This document shows positions 1 to 8,145 of a stretch of 44,234 bases of DNA, one piece after another. Position 1 is the first letter of the stretch; each line of letters opens with the position of its first letter. Location: contig JADGQB010000006.1 of the NCBI GenBank assembly GCA_017882145.1, forward strand, positions 1-44,234, written 5' to 3'. Source of the stretch: Anaerolineales bacterium. Its GTDB lineage: Bacteria > Chloroflexota > Anaerolineae > Anaerolineales > Villigracilaceae. Below the pieces are notes generated by a model that saw only the letters and a program-made list of their open reading frames with translations, ran no database searches and was not told where the DNA came from. Both the position numbers and the translations under genes were made by a program.

Positions 1-1979
1 AGAATGCCCTTGCCCTGCTTGCCGCTCGATTCGTCGATGAGTTGCTCCAACCAGGCACCCAACGGTGCAACCGCTTCATCGGCCAGAAAGGTCAGTTTGT
101 CACGGCCATCCACGGCCGCCTGGCCTAGTAACGCTCCAAGCACCAGGCCGGGGTTACGCGCTCCGCTGACGTCTGCAGCACACTGGCGCATCATCCAACT
201 GGCACGCAGGAGCATGTGCTCGACATCCAGACCGAGTAAAGCCGCCGGGACTAACCCGAAGGCACTCAAGGCTGAAAAACGTCCGCCGACGGCCGGATCA
301 GCAAGGAAGGTTTTGCGGAAGCCGCGTGCATTCGCCAGGGCTTCCAGGGAAGTGCCAGGATCGGTAATTGCAATAAAGTGCCGGCCATCGCCGCCAGTCT
401 GTTCCCAAAAATAATTGAACATTGCGTTGACTTCCGCCGTGCCCCCGGATTTGGAAGAAACTATGTATAGAGTCTGCGAGGGCGGAAACCGGCTGGCGGT
501 TTCCATTACCTGGGCAGGATCAGTGGAATCGAGGATGGAGAAGGTTGAAATCCCCTCACCCCTACCCCTCTCCCGAGGGGAGAGGGAAGTAGAAACGAGG
601 GAGAGAACTTCGGGTGCAAGCGAAGAACCGCCCATGCCAAGCAGGAGCGCATGTGTCAGGCCATCCGCGCGCACGCCGCGGACAAAATCGTTGATCTCCT
701 TGACGGCTGTGCGGGAACTATGCGGCAGGTCCAACCAGCCCATACGCTTGCGAGCATCTGCCTGCCCGGCCGGGTCAGCGGTCCAGAAGGTCGGATCATG
801 CGACCATAAACGGGCAGGACCGGCATCCGCGATCAGGCTGGCGACACGGCGTTTGATTGGAGCTGCCAAAGGTCCAAGTGCACTCACGGCAGCGGAACGG
901 CGTTCCTCGATAGCCAGAAGCATGGAGGCGAAGGCGTCCGAGAAGGATTTCACGCCCTCGGCTTCCAGTTCGGCAGTGACCCTGTCCATTGATATGCCCA
1001 GTGCTTCCAAGTCGGAGAGAGTCTGGCGCGCCCCATTAAGATCAGCAGAGATGGTGAGCTCAGCCTTGCCGTGATCACGGAATGCATCCAGGGTCTGGGG
1101 CGGGACGGTGTTGACCGTGCCCGGACCGATCAAGGTATTCACATAGAGCGTGTCGGGATAGGCTGGGTTCTTGGTGCTGGTGGAGGCCCACAGCGGGCGC
1201 TGGACAGAGCTACCAGCCGCCTTACAGCGTGCAAAACGGTCGCCACTGAATACCTTGAGGAATTCAGCATAGGCCAGTTTGGTATAAGCGATGGCGGCCT
1301 TCCCGCGCAGCGCTTTAGCTGCAGGGGTGGCAAGCGACTCGAGCAGGGCATCCACTTTCACATCCATGCGCGAAACGAAGAAGGAGGCCACCGAAGCGAT
1401 CCGGCGCACAACCAGGCCGGCGCTGAGGCGATCTTCAAGACCAGAAAGATAAGCATCCATAACTTCCCGGTAACGCTCCAGGGAGAAGATCAGGGTGGTG
1501 TTGACATTGATCCCGGCAGCAATGGCAGCACGGACGGCCGGAATGCCTTCAATCGTGGCTGGGATTTTTACCATCAGGTTCGGGCGATCGACCAATTCCC
1601 AGAGTTGTTTGGCCTGGGCAAGGGTTCCGGGGGTGTTGTGCGCCAGGGTTGGATTTACTTCCAGCGAAACGTAACCATCCGCGCCTTCGCTTTCGCGGTA
1701 GAGCGTCGAGAAAAGATCGCAAGCTTCACGGATGTCTTCGATGGCAAGCTGCCAAAAGATCGGCTCGGCCTCCCAGCCAGACCAGGCCATTGGGACAAGT
1801 GCCGGATCGTAGTCGTTGGTTTTGGCAATCGCATTCAGAAAAATGGAAGGATTGGAGGTGACCCCGCGGATATCACCGCGTGCGATCATGGCAGCCATTT
1901 GCCCGTTTTCAAGCAAACGGCGTTGGATGTTGTCATACCAGAGCGACTGACCGAGGGAAAATAATTCTTGAATTGTCAT
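1..1979 (-). CDS. tal-pgi: Bifunctional transaldolase / glucose-6-phosphate isomerase (3' end beyond window)
   Basis: The first 659 residues are visible; the C-terminus runs off the left edge. The N-terminal half is a transaldolase: GVTSNPSIF at residues 39-47, SLEVNP near 105, and the Schiff-base lysine K138 in LMVKIPAT. It transfers dihydroxyacetone units in the pentose phosphate pathway. From about residue 390 the chain becomes phosphoglucose isomerase, with GMGGSSLAPEV near 447-457, LDSTDP, and the sugar-phosphate signature SSKSGGT near 507. The isomerase interconverts glucose-6-P and fructose-6-P. Such fusions are known in several phyla including Chloroflexota and usually exceed 900 residues. 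Both activities are cytosolic. rpiB lies 12 nt upstream on the same strand, so a pentose-phosphate operon is likely. Oddity: about 16 residues after GMGGSSLAPEV are encoded by a dispersed palindromic repeat (551-586) without breaking the frame. Fusion identity is confident; activity of the interrupted isomerase domain is not shown. Confidence 0.95.
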   Translation of the reverse strand, partial: MTIQELFSLGQSLWYDNIQRRLLENGQMAAMIARGDIRGVTSNPSIFLNAIAKTNDYDPALVPMAWSGWEAEPIFWQLAIEDIREACDLFSTLYRESEGADGYVSLEVNPTLAHNTPGTLAQAKQLWELVDRPNLMVKIPATIEGIPAVRAAIAAGINVNTTLIFSLERYREVMDAYLSGLEDRLSAGLVVRRIASVASFFVSRMDVKVDALLESLATPAAKALRGKAAIAYTKLAYAEFLKVFSGDRFARCKAAGSSVQRPLWASTSTKNPAYPDTLYVNTLIGPGTVNTVPPQTLDAFRDHGKAELTISADLNGARQTLSDLEALGISMDRVTAELEAEGVKSFSDAFASMLLAIEERRSAAVSALGPLAAPIKRRVASLIADAGPARLWSHDPTFWTADPAGQADARKRMGWLDLPHSSRTAVKEINDFVRGVRADGLTHALLLGMGGSSLAPEVLSLVSTSLSPRERGRGEGISTFSILDSTDPAQVMETASRFPPSQTLYIVSSKSGGTAEVNAMFNYFWEQTGGDGRHFIAITDPGTSLEALANARGFRKTFLADPAVGGRFSALSAFGLVPAALLGLDVEHMLLRASWMMRQCAADVSGARNPGLVLGALLGQAAVDGRDKLTFLADEAVAPLGAWLEQLIDESSGKQGKGI
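551..586. repeat. Pyrimidine-rich palindromic repeat embedded in the tal-pgi coding sequence
   Basis: A C-rich head (551-565) is followed by CCCTCTCCC (566-574), loop GAG, and GGGAGAGGG (578-586), a perfect 9-bp stem. Elements of this appearance (CCCTCACCCC then a CCCTCTCCC hairpin) are known from spacers of many bacterial genomes. Here it is in frame within the isomerase half of tal-pgi and encodes the peptide SPRERGRGEGIS. That it is a mobile or REP-like repeat is inferred from its appearance; only one copy is in this window. Confidence 0.7.
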
Positions 1980-1991
1980 GTTCTTCACCCA

Positions 1992-2447
1992 TCAACCTTC
2001 CAATTTCCTGACCTTGGCAACCCGGCGGGCATGGCGTTCCTGCCCGGGATCATAACCAATGAAACGTGCCGACAAAAAAGCTGCAATAATTTCCCCAGCC
2101 GGCCCGGGTCCGATCACACGCGGTCCCAGGCACAGGACGTTCATATCATCGTGTTCGACCCCCTGGTGGCCTGAATAGGTATCGTGGCAGACTCCTGCGT
2201 AAATGCCTTTCAACTTATTGGCTGCTATGCAGGCCCCCACGCCAGAACCGCACAATAAAATGCCGCGTTCGGCCTGACCGGTCTGGATAGCCTGACCTAC
2301 CTTCAGGGAGAAATCGGGGTAGTCATCGAGCGGATCGAGGTGGTCCGCTCCCAGGTCGAGCGGAGTATGTCCGAGGCGCCGTACGACTTCCAATACCATT
2401 CCCTTAAGCGGAAAACCGGCGTGGTCACAGGCGATTGCAATCTTCAT
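1992..2447 (-). CDS. rpiB: Ribose-5-phosphate isomerase B
   Basis: RpiB/LacAB family, 151 residues, close to the usual 145-150. It interconverts ribose-5-P and ribulose-5-P in the cytosolic non-oxidative pentose phosphate pathway. Visible signatures are ACDHAG near the N-terminus, YPDF, the active-site Cys in LLCGSGVGACIAANK, the HDD loop, and a basic RHARRV tail. Two in-frame ATGs are present. AGGAG (2456-2460) lies only 2 nt from the first (2453) but 8 nt from the second (2447), so I place the start at 2447 (MKIAIACDHAG). tal-pgi begins 12 nt downstream, so co-transcription is likely. The assignment is firm; the start is probable. Confidence 0.95.
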   Translation of the reverse strand: MKIAIACDHAGFPLKGMVLEVVRRLGHTPLDLGADHLDPLDDYPDFSLKVGQAIQTGQAERGILLCGSGVGACIAANKLKGIYAGVCHDTYSGHQGVEHDDMNVLCLGPRVIGPGPAGEIIAAFLSARFIGYDPGQERHARRVAKVRKLEG

Positions 2448-2459
2448 GATCATCTCTCC

Positions 2460-3093
2460 TGCCAGCTAAAATCGGCCTGATTCTACCATGCCGAGGATGA
2501 AAAGCCTTGGCTGGGAGGATTTTCGATTTTAAATTTTTTATTACCCCTTAGAATAACCATGGACAGGCTGATTGTTGGTCGACGAATGGAATATGGAGAA
2601 TGGGTTCTGACGGGAATAGTTTTTGAGGCACAAAGGAGAAACAATTATTGATTATTTCATCAAGATGAATAGGGCTTTCATAAAAGTGCATCAATGCCTG
2701 GGAGGAATTAAAGTCCATTAATTTGCCTTTTCCGCGGAACGAATAATTGGAGGTGTGAGAAATGAAGTGAAGATTTGCCTGTAAAGCAACCTTTGCGAGG
2801 CTGCCATGATCAGATACGACCGGATTATAGAACAAATGTACTGTTTATGCAAGCGCTGATCAGGAGGAAGACAATAAACAACCACATATTTTTATGTTAG
2901 CAAGCCCAAATAAATCCCAATTTTCTCCAACAAATCCACTTCTGTTCCATGCCATAATGGGATTTAACGAGTCTTATGATAAGTACACCATACGTATTCC
3001 AAATAAATAACAAAAAAGGGAAAGCCGGAAGGGATGTGTCCGGCACAGCGAACAACAAAAAAATGGGGCCAGCACGAGAGAGAGGCGACAATC
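2460..3093. other. AT-rich spacer with one doubtful open frame
   Basis: This stretch is clearly more AT-rich than its surroundings. The only sizeable open frame that is not a shadow is on the minus strand at 2548-2835 (95 codons). It starts with TTG, has no ribosome binding site, and resembles no family I recognise. It could be a decayed gene or chance. I see no convincing terminator or complete promoter for either flanking gene. Confidence 0.4.
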
Positions 3094-3849
3094 ATGCCAA
3101 CGCAGGTGTTATTCAAGAACGAAGAGCATGCCAATTATCTTCTCGAGGATTCCACTCATGGGAAATTTGGATATTCCAACCAGCATTTGATCATCCATAA
3201 CGAGCGAGCGATGCTGCTGGACCCAGACGGGCACAAGGTTTACCCGTATGCGAATGGTGAACTATCAGCCCGAATGCCGCGGCATCGAATTGAATATGTT
3301 TTCTTATCGCACCGGGATCCGGATTTACTGGTTTCACCAGACGCCTGGTTGGCGATCAGTGAAGTTCAAGCCTTGTTAACGAATACGTGGCTGGACTTCA
3401 TTTTACACTTCGGCATGGACGGGGTTACCTCCGACCGTATCACGTCCATTCCACATGAAGGAATGACTCTCCACCTGGGAGGCTCTCCACTGATGATCCT
3501 GCCAACGCAATTTCTGGCCTCAGGCACCAATTTCCAAATTTACGATCCCATCTCCAAAATTCTATATTCCGGCGACCTGGGCGCTTCAGCGGGTATTGGC
3601 TACACAATCGTCGAGGATTTCAACGATCACATCCAATACATGCGCGGATTCCACCAGAACTATTTAGCCTCGAACAAGAGCTTCAAGCTATGGGCAAAAA
3701 TGGCTAGGCAATTTGAGATCGATATGATCGCCCCACAGCACGGTGCAATACTTACAAAGAAAACACACGTATCGGCTTTTATCGATTGGGTGGAAAACCT
3801 GCCGAGCGGGGTGGATCTTGAGGATCAGGTAAACAAGCTGCCGGTCTAA
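3094..3849 (+). CDS. Metallo-beta-lactamase-fold protein of the flavodiiron / ODP type
   Basis: 251 residues, the size of single-domain flavodiiron-like (ODP) proteins that lack the flavodoxin module. The fold is indicated by FLSHRDPDLL (H73, D75, D77), the YSGDLGAS loop (D161) and IAPQHGAI (H216), in the order of a diiron site. Family members bind two irons and either reduce O2/NO or act as oxygen sensors. The stretch before D161 (FLASGTNFQIYDP) matches the ODP segment usually written FLHSxGNF, but the histidine position is Ala142, so one expected iron ligand seems to be missing. The longer frame starts at 3034; I chose 3094 because a purine-rich GAGAGAGG precedes that ATG and the extra N-terminus has no family match. 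No partner gene (rubredoxin, chemotaxis or PAS protein) is adjacent. Fold confident, chemistry uncertain. Confidence 0.8.
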   Translation: MPTQVLFKNEEHANYLLEDSTHGKFGYSNQHLIIHNERAMLLDPDGHKVYPYANGELSARMPRHRIEYVFLSHRDPDLLVSPDAWLAISEVQALLTNTWLDFILHFGMDGVTSDRITSIPHEGMTLHLGGSPLMILPTQFLASGTNFQIYDPISKILYSGDLGASAGIGYTIVEDFNDHIQYMRGFHQNYLASNKSFKLWAKMARQFEIDMIAPQHGAILTKKTHVSAFIDWVENLPSGVDLEDQVNKLPV

Positions 3850-4156
3850 TTTACTTAGGTGGGTACAAAAAAGTAATCCCATATCAAAAGCAGTACAAAT
3901 CGAGCAAATCGACCCTGTTGACTATGGCAAAGCCAGTCTGACTGCCTACGCAACTACCAGTCGACAGTTTGTAATGCGCTTGTAGTGTTTCTACGGAGGC
4001 AGGTAAGATACACTGACGATCGCGTTACAAATTAGCGTAATTGGACACATGTCGTAGAACAACCACATAAACAGTCATGGTAAACCAGTTGTCAACTCAT
4101 AGCTTGTATGCAATAATAAAGCCGGCATCCTCCAATCCCCAAAAGGAGCAATAGAT
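3850..4156. other. Spacer before the coiled-coil/zinc-ribbon gene
   Basis: No gene recognised in 307 bp. The only legible signal is the promoter listed at 4089-4117. The rest shows no stable hairpin or open frame on either strand. Confidence 0.5.
4089..4117 (+). promoter_or_regulatory. Sigma70-type promoter of the 4157 gene
   Basis: TTGTCA (4089-4094), 17-nt spacer, AATAAT (4112-4117): each box matches the consensus at 5 of 6 positions. The predicted start near 4124 gives a leader of about 33 nt that contains AAAAGGAG just before the ATG. Confidence 0.55.
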
Positions 4157-5221
4157 ATGGCAACCCCCAATCCCGTCGAACAATTTTCAGATGACCTGCG
4201 TGCGTTACAGAACAAAATCGGCTCATTACAGCAAAGCGTGCAACTAACCAAGGCGCGTGACAGCGTGGAAGACGTTCAAACCAGCGTCAACGGGATGGCC
4301 CAGCGCATCCTGAGCCTGCGCACGCGCGGTTACGTTTTCGAGAAGGATCTGGAATCACAGGCGCAAGCGTTCGTTACATCCTGGGCGCTGTTGTACCCCA
4401 ACCTGCAAGCGCAGATCAACCTGCAATCCAACTCGCTCCTGAACGCGCTGCGCCCGGTTGAAATGCAGATGCCGCAACTGGCGTCGATGGCCGGCAACCC
4501 GGCGATGGGGCGCGGTCTGCTCGCCAACCTGCAATCGGCCGTGGAGGGGGTGGAGAGCAAAGTCAGCGCCTCAGAACGGGCGATCGAGGGGATGTATGAC
4601 CAGTTCAACAACCAGGTCTACGCGGCTACGAAGCACCTGAACGATATCGAATATATGGTCACGCAACTGGCCGAAGCCTCCTTCCAGCTGCTCCCCACCG
4701 AAGCGGGTATTGCGGCGGTCAAGGCAGTCTGGTGCAAGGCCGGCAAGGAACAAAAGGAAGACCCGGAAGGTGTGCTCTATCTCACCGACCAGCGCTTGCT
4801 TTTCGAACAAAAAGAAGAAGTCGCCACCAAGAAGGTGTTGTTCGTGGTGACCGAGAAGAAGAAGGTCCAGGGATTGCTACTAGAAGCGCCGGTGACACTG
4901 GTGGAAAAAGTGGACACCAGCAAGCAAGGCATGCTCAAGAATGAAGACCACATCGAACTGCGCTTCCTGAGCGGCGCACCACTGCAGGTGGCACACTTCC
5001 ATATCTGGCAGGAGAACGTGGCCTGGCAGGCATTGGTAAACCGCGCCAAAAGCAAGGATTTCGATAAAGGGCGCGCTGTGGAACTCGATCAGGCGGCAGT
5101 GGACAAGGTCAAAGCCGCCCCGGCGCAGTGCCCATCCTGCGGAGGTAATATCACGACAGTAGTGCTGCGCGGCATGGACAGCATCAATTGTGAGTACTGC
5201 GGATTCGTGATCAGGCTGTAA
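4157..5221 (+). CDS. Coiled-coil / PH-GRAM-like / C-terminal zinc-ribbon protein, function unknown
   Basis: 354 residues, no signal peptide or membrane segment, so probably cytosolic. Residues 1-180 are almost entirely helical with heptad-like spacing, pointing to a long coiled coil. Residues about 185-300 look like a small beta-rich domain (GVLYLTDQRLLFEQ resembles the 'lets you see the ligand' strand pair of bacterial PH/GRAM-like domains). The C-terminus is a zinc ribbon with C325-P-S-C328 and C345-E-Y-C348. AAAAGGAG precedes the ATG and a good promoter lies upstream. The next gene is 96 nt away. The arrangement suggests an oligomeric scaffold or membrane-surface binder, but that is inference; I do not recognise a named family for the whole protein. 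Confidence 0.75.
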   Translation: MATPNPVEQFSDDLRALQNKIGSLQQSVQLTKARDSVEDVQTSVNGMAQRILSLRTRGYVFEKDLESQAQAFVTSWALLYPNLQAQINLQSNSLLNALRPVEMQMPQLASMAGNPAMGRGLLANLQSAVEGVESKVSASERAIEGMYDQFNNQVYAATKHLNDIEYMVTQLAEASFQLLPTEAGIAAVKAVWCKAGKEQKEDPEGVLYLTDQRLLFEQKEEVATKKVLFVVTEKKKVQGLLLEAPVTLVEKVDTSKQGMLKNEDHIELRFLSGAPLQVAHFHIWQENVAWQALVNRAKSKDFDKGRAVELDQAAVDKVKAAPAQCPSCGGNITTVVLRGMDSINCEYCGFVIRL

Positions 5222-5267
5222 TTTTACAAAAAGATTTTCTAAAGACAAGAGGAACGAAGGATTAGAA

Positions 5268-5321
5268 ATGAACAATTTTTTGAATATCTCTGCGTGGCTG
5301 ACTAAGGACACGAGAGGATGA
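5268..5321 (+). CDS. Possible 17-residue leader peptide ORF
   Basis: ATG at 5268 follows GAAGG at a good distance and opens a 17-codon frame (MNNFLNISAWLTKDTRG). Its TGA overlaps the ATG of the next gene as ATGA. The downstream gene has its own purine stretch (GAGAGG) too close to its ATG, so translational coupling through this short frame is plausible. There is no family evidence, and the frame could be chance. Confidence 0.3.
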   Translation: MNNFLNISAWLTKDTRG

Positions 5322-5692
5322 GTAAAGTGACTAGCGAAGTGCCTGCAGAGAAGTTGGAACAGTATAAAAAGTTGGTGGCGACAGTTCCAGGTGTGCCACT
5401 CAAAGGCGCCATGGTACCGTATACTTCCGTCAACGGACACATGTTCAGTTACCTGTCGAAAACTGGCATGCTGGAACTGCGGCTCCCGCAGGAGGCGCGT
5501 GAGACATTCCTCAAGAAATACAATGCAGCGCTCTCCAAGCAATATGGCGTGGTCCAGAAGGAATATGTAGAGGTGCCCGAGTCGCTTTTGGAAAAAACTT
5601 CGGAACTGCAGGAGTATTTTGGGATAAGCTTCGCCTACGTTAGTTCATTAAAGCCGAAACCAACGACCAGGAAGAAGGTTGACGAAGAATGA
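5318..5692 (+). CDS. Small TfoX-N-like / DUF protein
   Basis: 124 residues, soluble. The middle (GHMFSYLSKTGMLELRLP) and the closing PESLLEKTSELQEYF helix resemble the small alpha/beta fold of TfoX N-terminal-like proteins, which often occur as stand-alone proteins of about 110-125 residues. No catalytic residues are evident. Its stop overlaps the start of the LD-carboxypeptidase gene (ATGA at 5689-5692), so the two are co-translated. The family assignment is by pattern only; the gene itself is well supported by codon structure and the overlap. Confidence 0.65.
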   Translation: MSKVTSEVPAEKLEQYKKLVATVPGVPLKGAMVPYTSVNGHMFSYLSKTGMLELRLPQEARETFLKKYNAALSKQYGVVQKEYVEVPESLLEKTSELQEYFGISFAYVSSLKPKPTTRKKVDEE

Positions 5693-6651
5693 AACTATTG
5701 ATCGGAAGATCTATACTACCGGGAGCAACTATCGGGATTGCATCCCCTGCCAGCCCAGCCTCACGCTACTCGGATATATTGAGAGGGATTGCCTGGTGGG
5801 AATCGCACGGTTACCGGGTTAAACTGGCTGAAGGCGCACTCGAGAAATCCGATTACTTCGCCGGCAGCCCGGAAAGGCGCGCCAAAGATCTAATGGCGTT
5901 ATTTGAAGATCCGGAGGTGGATGCCATCCAATGCCTGCGTGGGGGATACGGATCAGCCGAAATCATCCCGCTTCTGGATTTCGACCGGATTGCGAAGAAT
6001 CCGAAGGCTTTCATCGGTTTCTCAGACATCACCGCCCTGCACTGTGCGATTCTGCAGTTTAGTGGGTTGGCGACGTTTTACGGCCCGTCCCTGACCTCGG
6101 TTGGAGACCCGGGGTTTCCTGAATTCACATCCAGCCGGCTGCTGTCGGTTCTGGCAGGAAAGACCACCGGACCCATTCCACACAACCCTGAGGATCCATT
6201 TCTCGGGAAAATGGCACCCGGCAAGGCCAGTGGCCGCCTGGTGGGAGGCTGCCTGTCTGATCTGATCCACACCCTGGGCACAGCCTGGGAAGTCAATCTG
6301 GAGGAAGCGATCTTCATTTTTGAAGAAGTCGGCTCAAGTCCGCACGGGATCGACCGTGCACTGCTGCACCTGACGCAGGCTGGGAAGCTAAAGAATGTGC
6401 GCGGCGTTGCAATCGGCGATCTATCAGGTTGCGAATTTGACGAAGGCGGCGGTTCCCCATTTCCTAGAACGAAAAATCTGGAGGAAGTGCTGCAAGCGCG
6501 CCTGGGTGGTCTGGGTGTCCCGGTCGTGTATGGGTTCCCCTTCGGGCATGGCAGCCATTTTGCAACCCTTCCGTTAGGTGTGACTGCCAGGCTCGATGGA
6601 GATGAGGGCAGCCTGGAGGTAACGGAGGCTGCACTATCTGCCGGGGGTTGA
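5689..6651 (+). CDS. ldcA: LD-carboxypeptidase (muramoyltetrapeptide carboxypeptidase, peptidase family S66)
   Basis: 320 residues, the usual size for S66 peptidases. They remove the terminal D-Ala from murein tetrapeptides during peptidoglycan recycling; some relatives (MccF) instead cleave microcin C-type compounds. Visible landmarks: PGATIGIASPASP at 11-23, CLRGGYGS at 82-89, the nucleophile S112 in GFSDITALH, GRLVGGCLSDL at 182-192, the glutamate in IFIFEEVG (E212/E213), and H287 in PFGHGSH. The Ser-Glu-His triad looks intact. There is no signal peptide, consistent with a cytosolic recycling enzyme. The start overlaps the preceding stop by ATGA. A perfect hairpin lies 18 nt after the stop. 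Confidence 0.93.
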   Translation: MKLLIGRSILPGATIGIASPASPASRYSDILRGIAWWESHGYRVKLAEGALEKSDYFAGSPERRAKDLMALFEDPEVDAIQCLRGGYGSAEIIPLLDFDRIAKNPKAFIGFSDITALHCAILQFSGLATFYGPSLTSVGDPGFPEFTSSRLLSVLAGKTTGPIPHNPEDPFLGKMAPGKASGRLVGGCLSDLIHTLGTAWEVNLEEAIFIFEEVGSSPHGIDRALLHLTQAGKLKNVRGVAIGDLSGCEFDEGGGSPFPRTKNLEEVLQARLGGLGVPVVYGFPFGHGSHFATLPLGVTARLDGDEGSLEVTEAALSAGG

Positions 6652-6668
6652 AACCCACAGATCACCTG

Positions 6669-6691
6669 TGCCTGCGGAACTAGCGCAGGCA
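6669..6691 (+). other. Inverted repeat after the LD-carboxypeptidase gene
   Basis: TGCCTGCG and CGCAGGCA form a perfect 8-bp stem with a 7-nt loop, 18 nt past the stop codon. No T-run follows, so it may protect the 3' end or terminate weakly. Confidence 0.45.
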
Positions 6692-6835
6692 GGATACAAA
6701 GTCGTCTACCCTAAAAGGGTGCTGTGCGAAAGCAGATTGACCGGAAGCTTCATACGGATTTCGCTGTCTCATCGGATAAAATAATCAGGTGATTATTCGC
6801 GAATCGATGTTACAAAATCGTGCGAGGAGAAAACC

Positions 6836-7447
6836 GTGTCTCTGAATTTACAAGGCAATTTTGAAGTCAAGGTTTTTCCTGCGACAGCTGAGCGCTGGAA
6901 GGATTTGGAAGCCCTTTTCGGTCCAAATGGTGCATATTCTGGTTGCTGGTGCATGTACTGGCGATTGAAAAGAGCGGATTTTAGCAAGATGAAGGCGGAG
7001 AGCAGAAAAGCGCTTTTGAAAAACATGACCAGCAATAACGAGGTGCCCGGACTTCTTGCATATATTGATGATCAACCCATCGGCTGGTGTTCGATCGGCC
7101 CGCGCGAAGATTATGCCAGTCTGGAAAAATCGCGAACTCTTAAGCGGATAGATGCTACACCAGTTTGGTCGATCGTATGCTTCTTCGTGGCAAAACCGTT
7201 CCGCAATAAAGGCATCCTGTCCAGATTGCTGCACGGGGCAGTCAATTACGCCGAACAACAAGGCGCCAGAGTAATTGAAGGTTATCCGATCGACATGCAA
7301 ACCCACAAATTGGCCGGTCAGACGCTAAAGGGGTGTTCAGGTTACATGGGCATTGCTTCCATTTTCAGAGCGGCAGGTTTTGTAAAAGTGGCAGAGGCAA
7401 ATGAAACACAGCTTATCATGCGTTTCACGGTAAAAAACAAGAAATAA
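6836..7447 (+). CDS. GNAT-family N-acetyltransferase
   Basis: 203 residues with a GTG start preceded by GAGGAG at good spacing. The core shows a GNAT layout: an N-terminal helix after a conserved GCWCMYWR segment (residues about 36-43), beta strands GLLAYIDDQPIGWCSIGPRE, then the acetyl-CoA pyrophosphate loop in VAKPFRNKGILSRLL, and the C-terminal FRAAGFVKV. GNAT enzymes transfer acetyl from acetyl-CoA to amines; the substrate cannot be read here. The GCWCMYWR-type subfamily is common in Firmicutes and Chloroflexota and lacks a known substrate. It is monocistronic by spacing (184 nt upstream, 246 nt downstream). Confidence 0.88.
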   Translation: MSLNLQGNFEVKVFPATAERWKDLEALFGPNGAYSGCWCMYWRLKRADFSKMKAESRKALLKNMTSNNEVPGLLAYIDDQPIGWCSIGPREDYASLEKSRTLKRIDATPVWSIVCFFVAKPFRNKGILSRLLHGAVNYAEQQGARVIEGYPIDMQTHKLAGQTLKGCSGYMGIASIFRAAGFVKVAEANETQLIMRFTVKNKK

Positions 7448-7693
7448 CCTGTTTTCGGTAGTAAAGAGTAGGAGTCGCCAATGCTAAGAGGCTGCCGCCA
7501 TATCCCCGGATGGCAATTGGAATGCCAGTTATTAAACCCATGTGAGGAATTCGGAGCATGAAATGCTATCCGAATCTTACCTTCTTACTCATTCAAAAGT
7601 TGATAAAATCCATTGATTGATATTGGATGGTTACATTTGGAACATATCTGTCTTCCACTGTACTCCATACGAAGGAATAGATCCAGAGGCAAC

Positions 7694-8134
7694 ATGAAAT
7701 GGAAAAAAGGGAAAGGCAAGTTAAATCTATTCGATCCGCTGCTCGGTACCTGGCAGGCAGAAGCGCCGTCTGAATTGGGGCCGGTCAAGTGCAAACGCGA
7801 GTTCAAGAAAGTGCTGGCAGGAAAATACATCCAACTTACGGCTGTCTGGGAATTTGTCGATAGGTCTTACGTGGAACAGGCGATGATCGGCGTCAACCCT
7901 GAAAAGGAAATCGGTTTTTGGTCTTTTACATCCGACGGTAAGCAATCGACCGGGAAGTTGGCCAACGTAAAAGATGTTCATCCGGAGGCAATTGGTTTTG
8001 AAGCGCACATGCCGGCGGGTCTGGCCAGGATGGTGTATTGGCCTGATGGAGAAAATGGTTTTTATTGGGCAGTCGAATCCATGACAAAAAAAGGCTGGAA
8101 CAGATTTGTCGAACACCATTACCTACCGGATTGA
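7694..8134 (+). CDS. Small lipocalin-like (DUF1579-type) protein
   Basis: 146 residues from the ATG at 7694, which follows CAGAGG; an open frame extends upstream to a TTG at 7613 but with no binding site and no family match. The opening FDPLLGTWQAE followed by alternating strands (KREFKKVLAGKYIQLTAVWEF, GFWSFTSDGKQSTGKL, GENGFYWAVESM) is typical of small lipocalin-like barrels such as DUF1579. There is no signal peptide. The methyltransferase gene starts 11 nt downstream, so the two are probably one transcript. Ligand and function are unknown. Confidence 0.7.
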   Translation: MKWKKGKGKLNLFDPLLGTWQAEAPSELGPVKCKREFKKVLAGKYIQLTAVWEFVDRSYVEQAMIGVNPEKEIGFWSFTSDGKQSTGKLANVKDVHPEAIGFEAHMPAGLARMVYWPDGENGFYWAVESMTKKGWNRFVEHHYLPD

Positions 8135-8145
8135 TTGGAGGGAAT

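Noticed and set aside
4-1964. Three long plus-strand open frames over the first 2 kb
   Set aside because: They are antisense shadows of tal-pgi, whose minus-strand translation has clear transaldolase and isomerase motifs.
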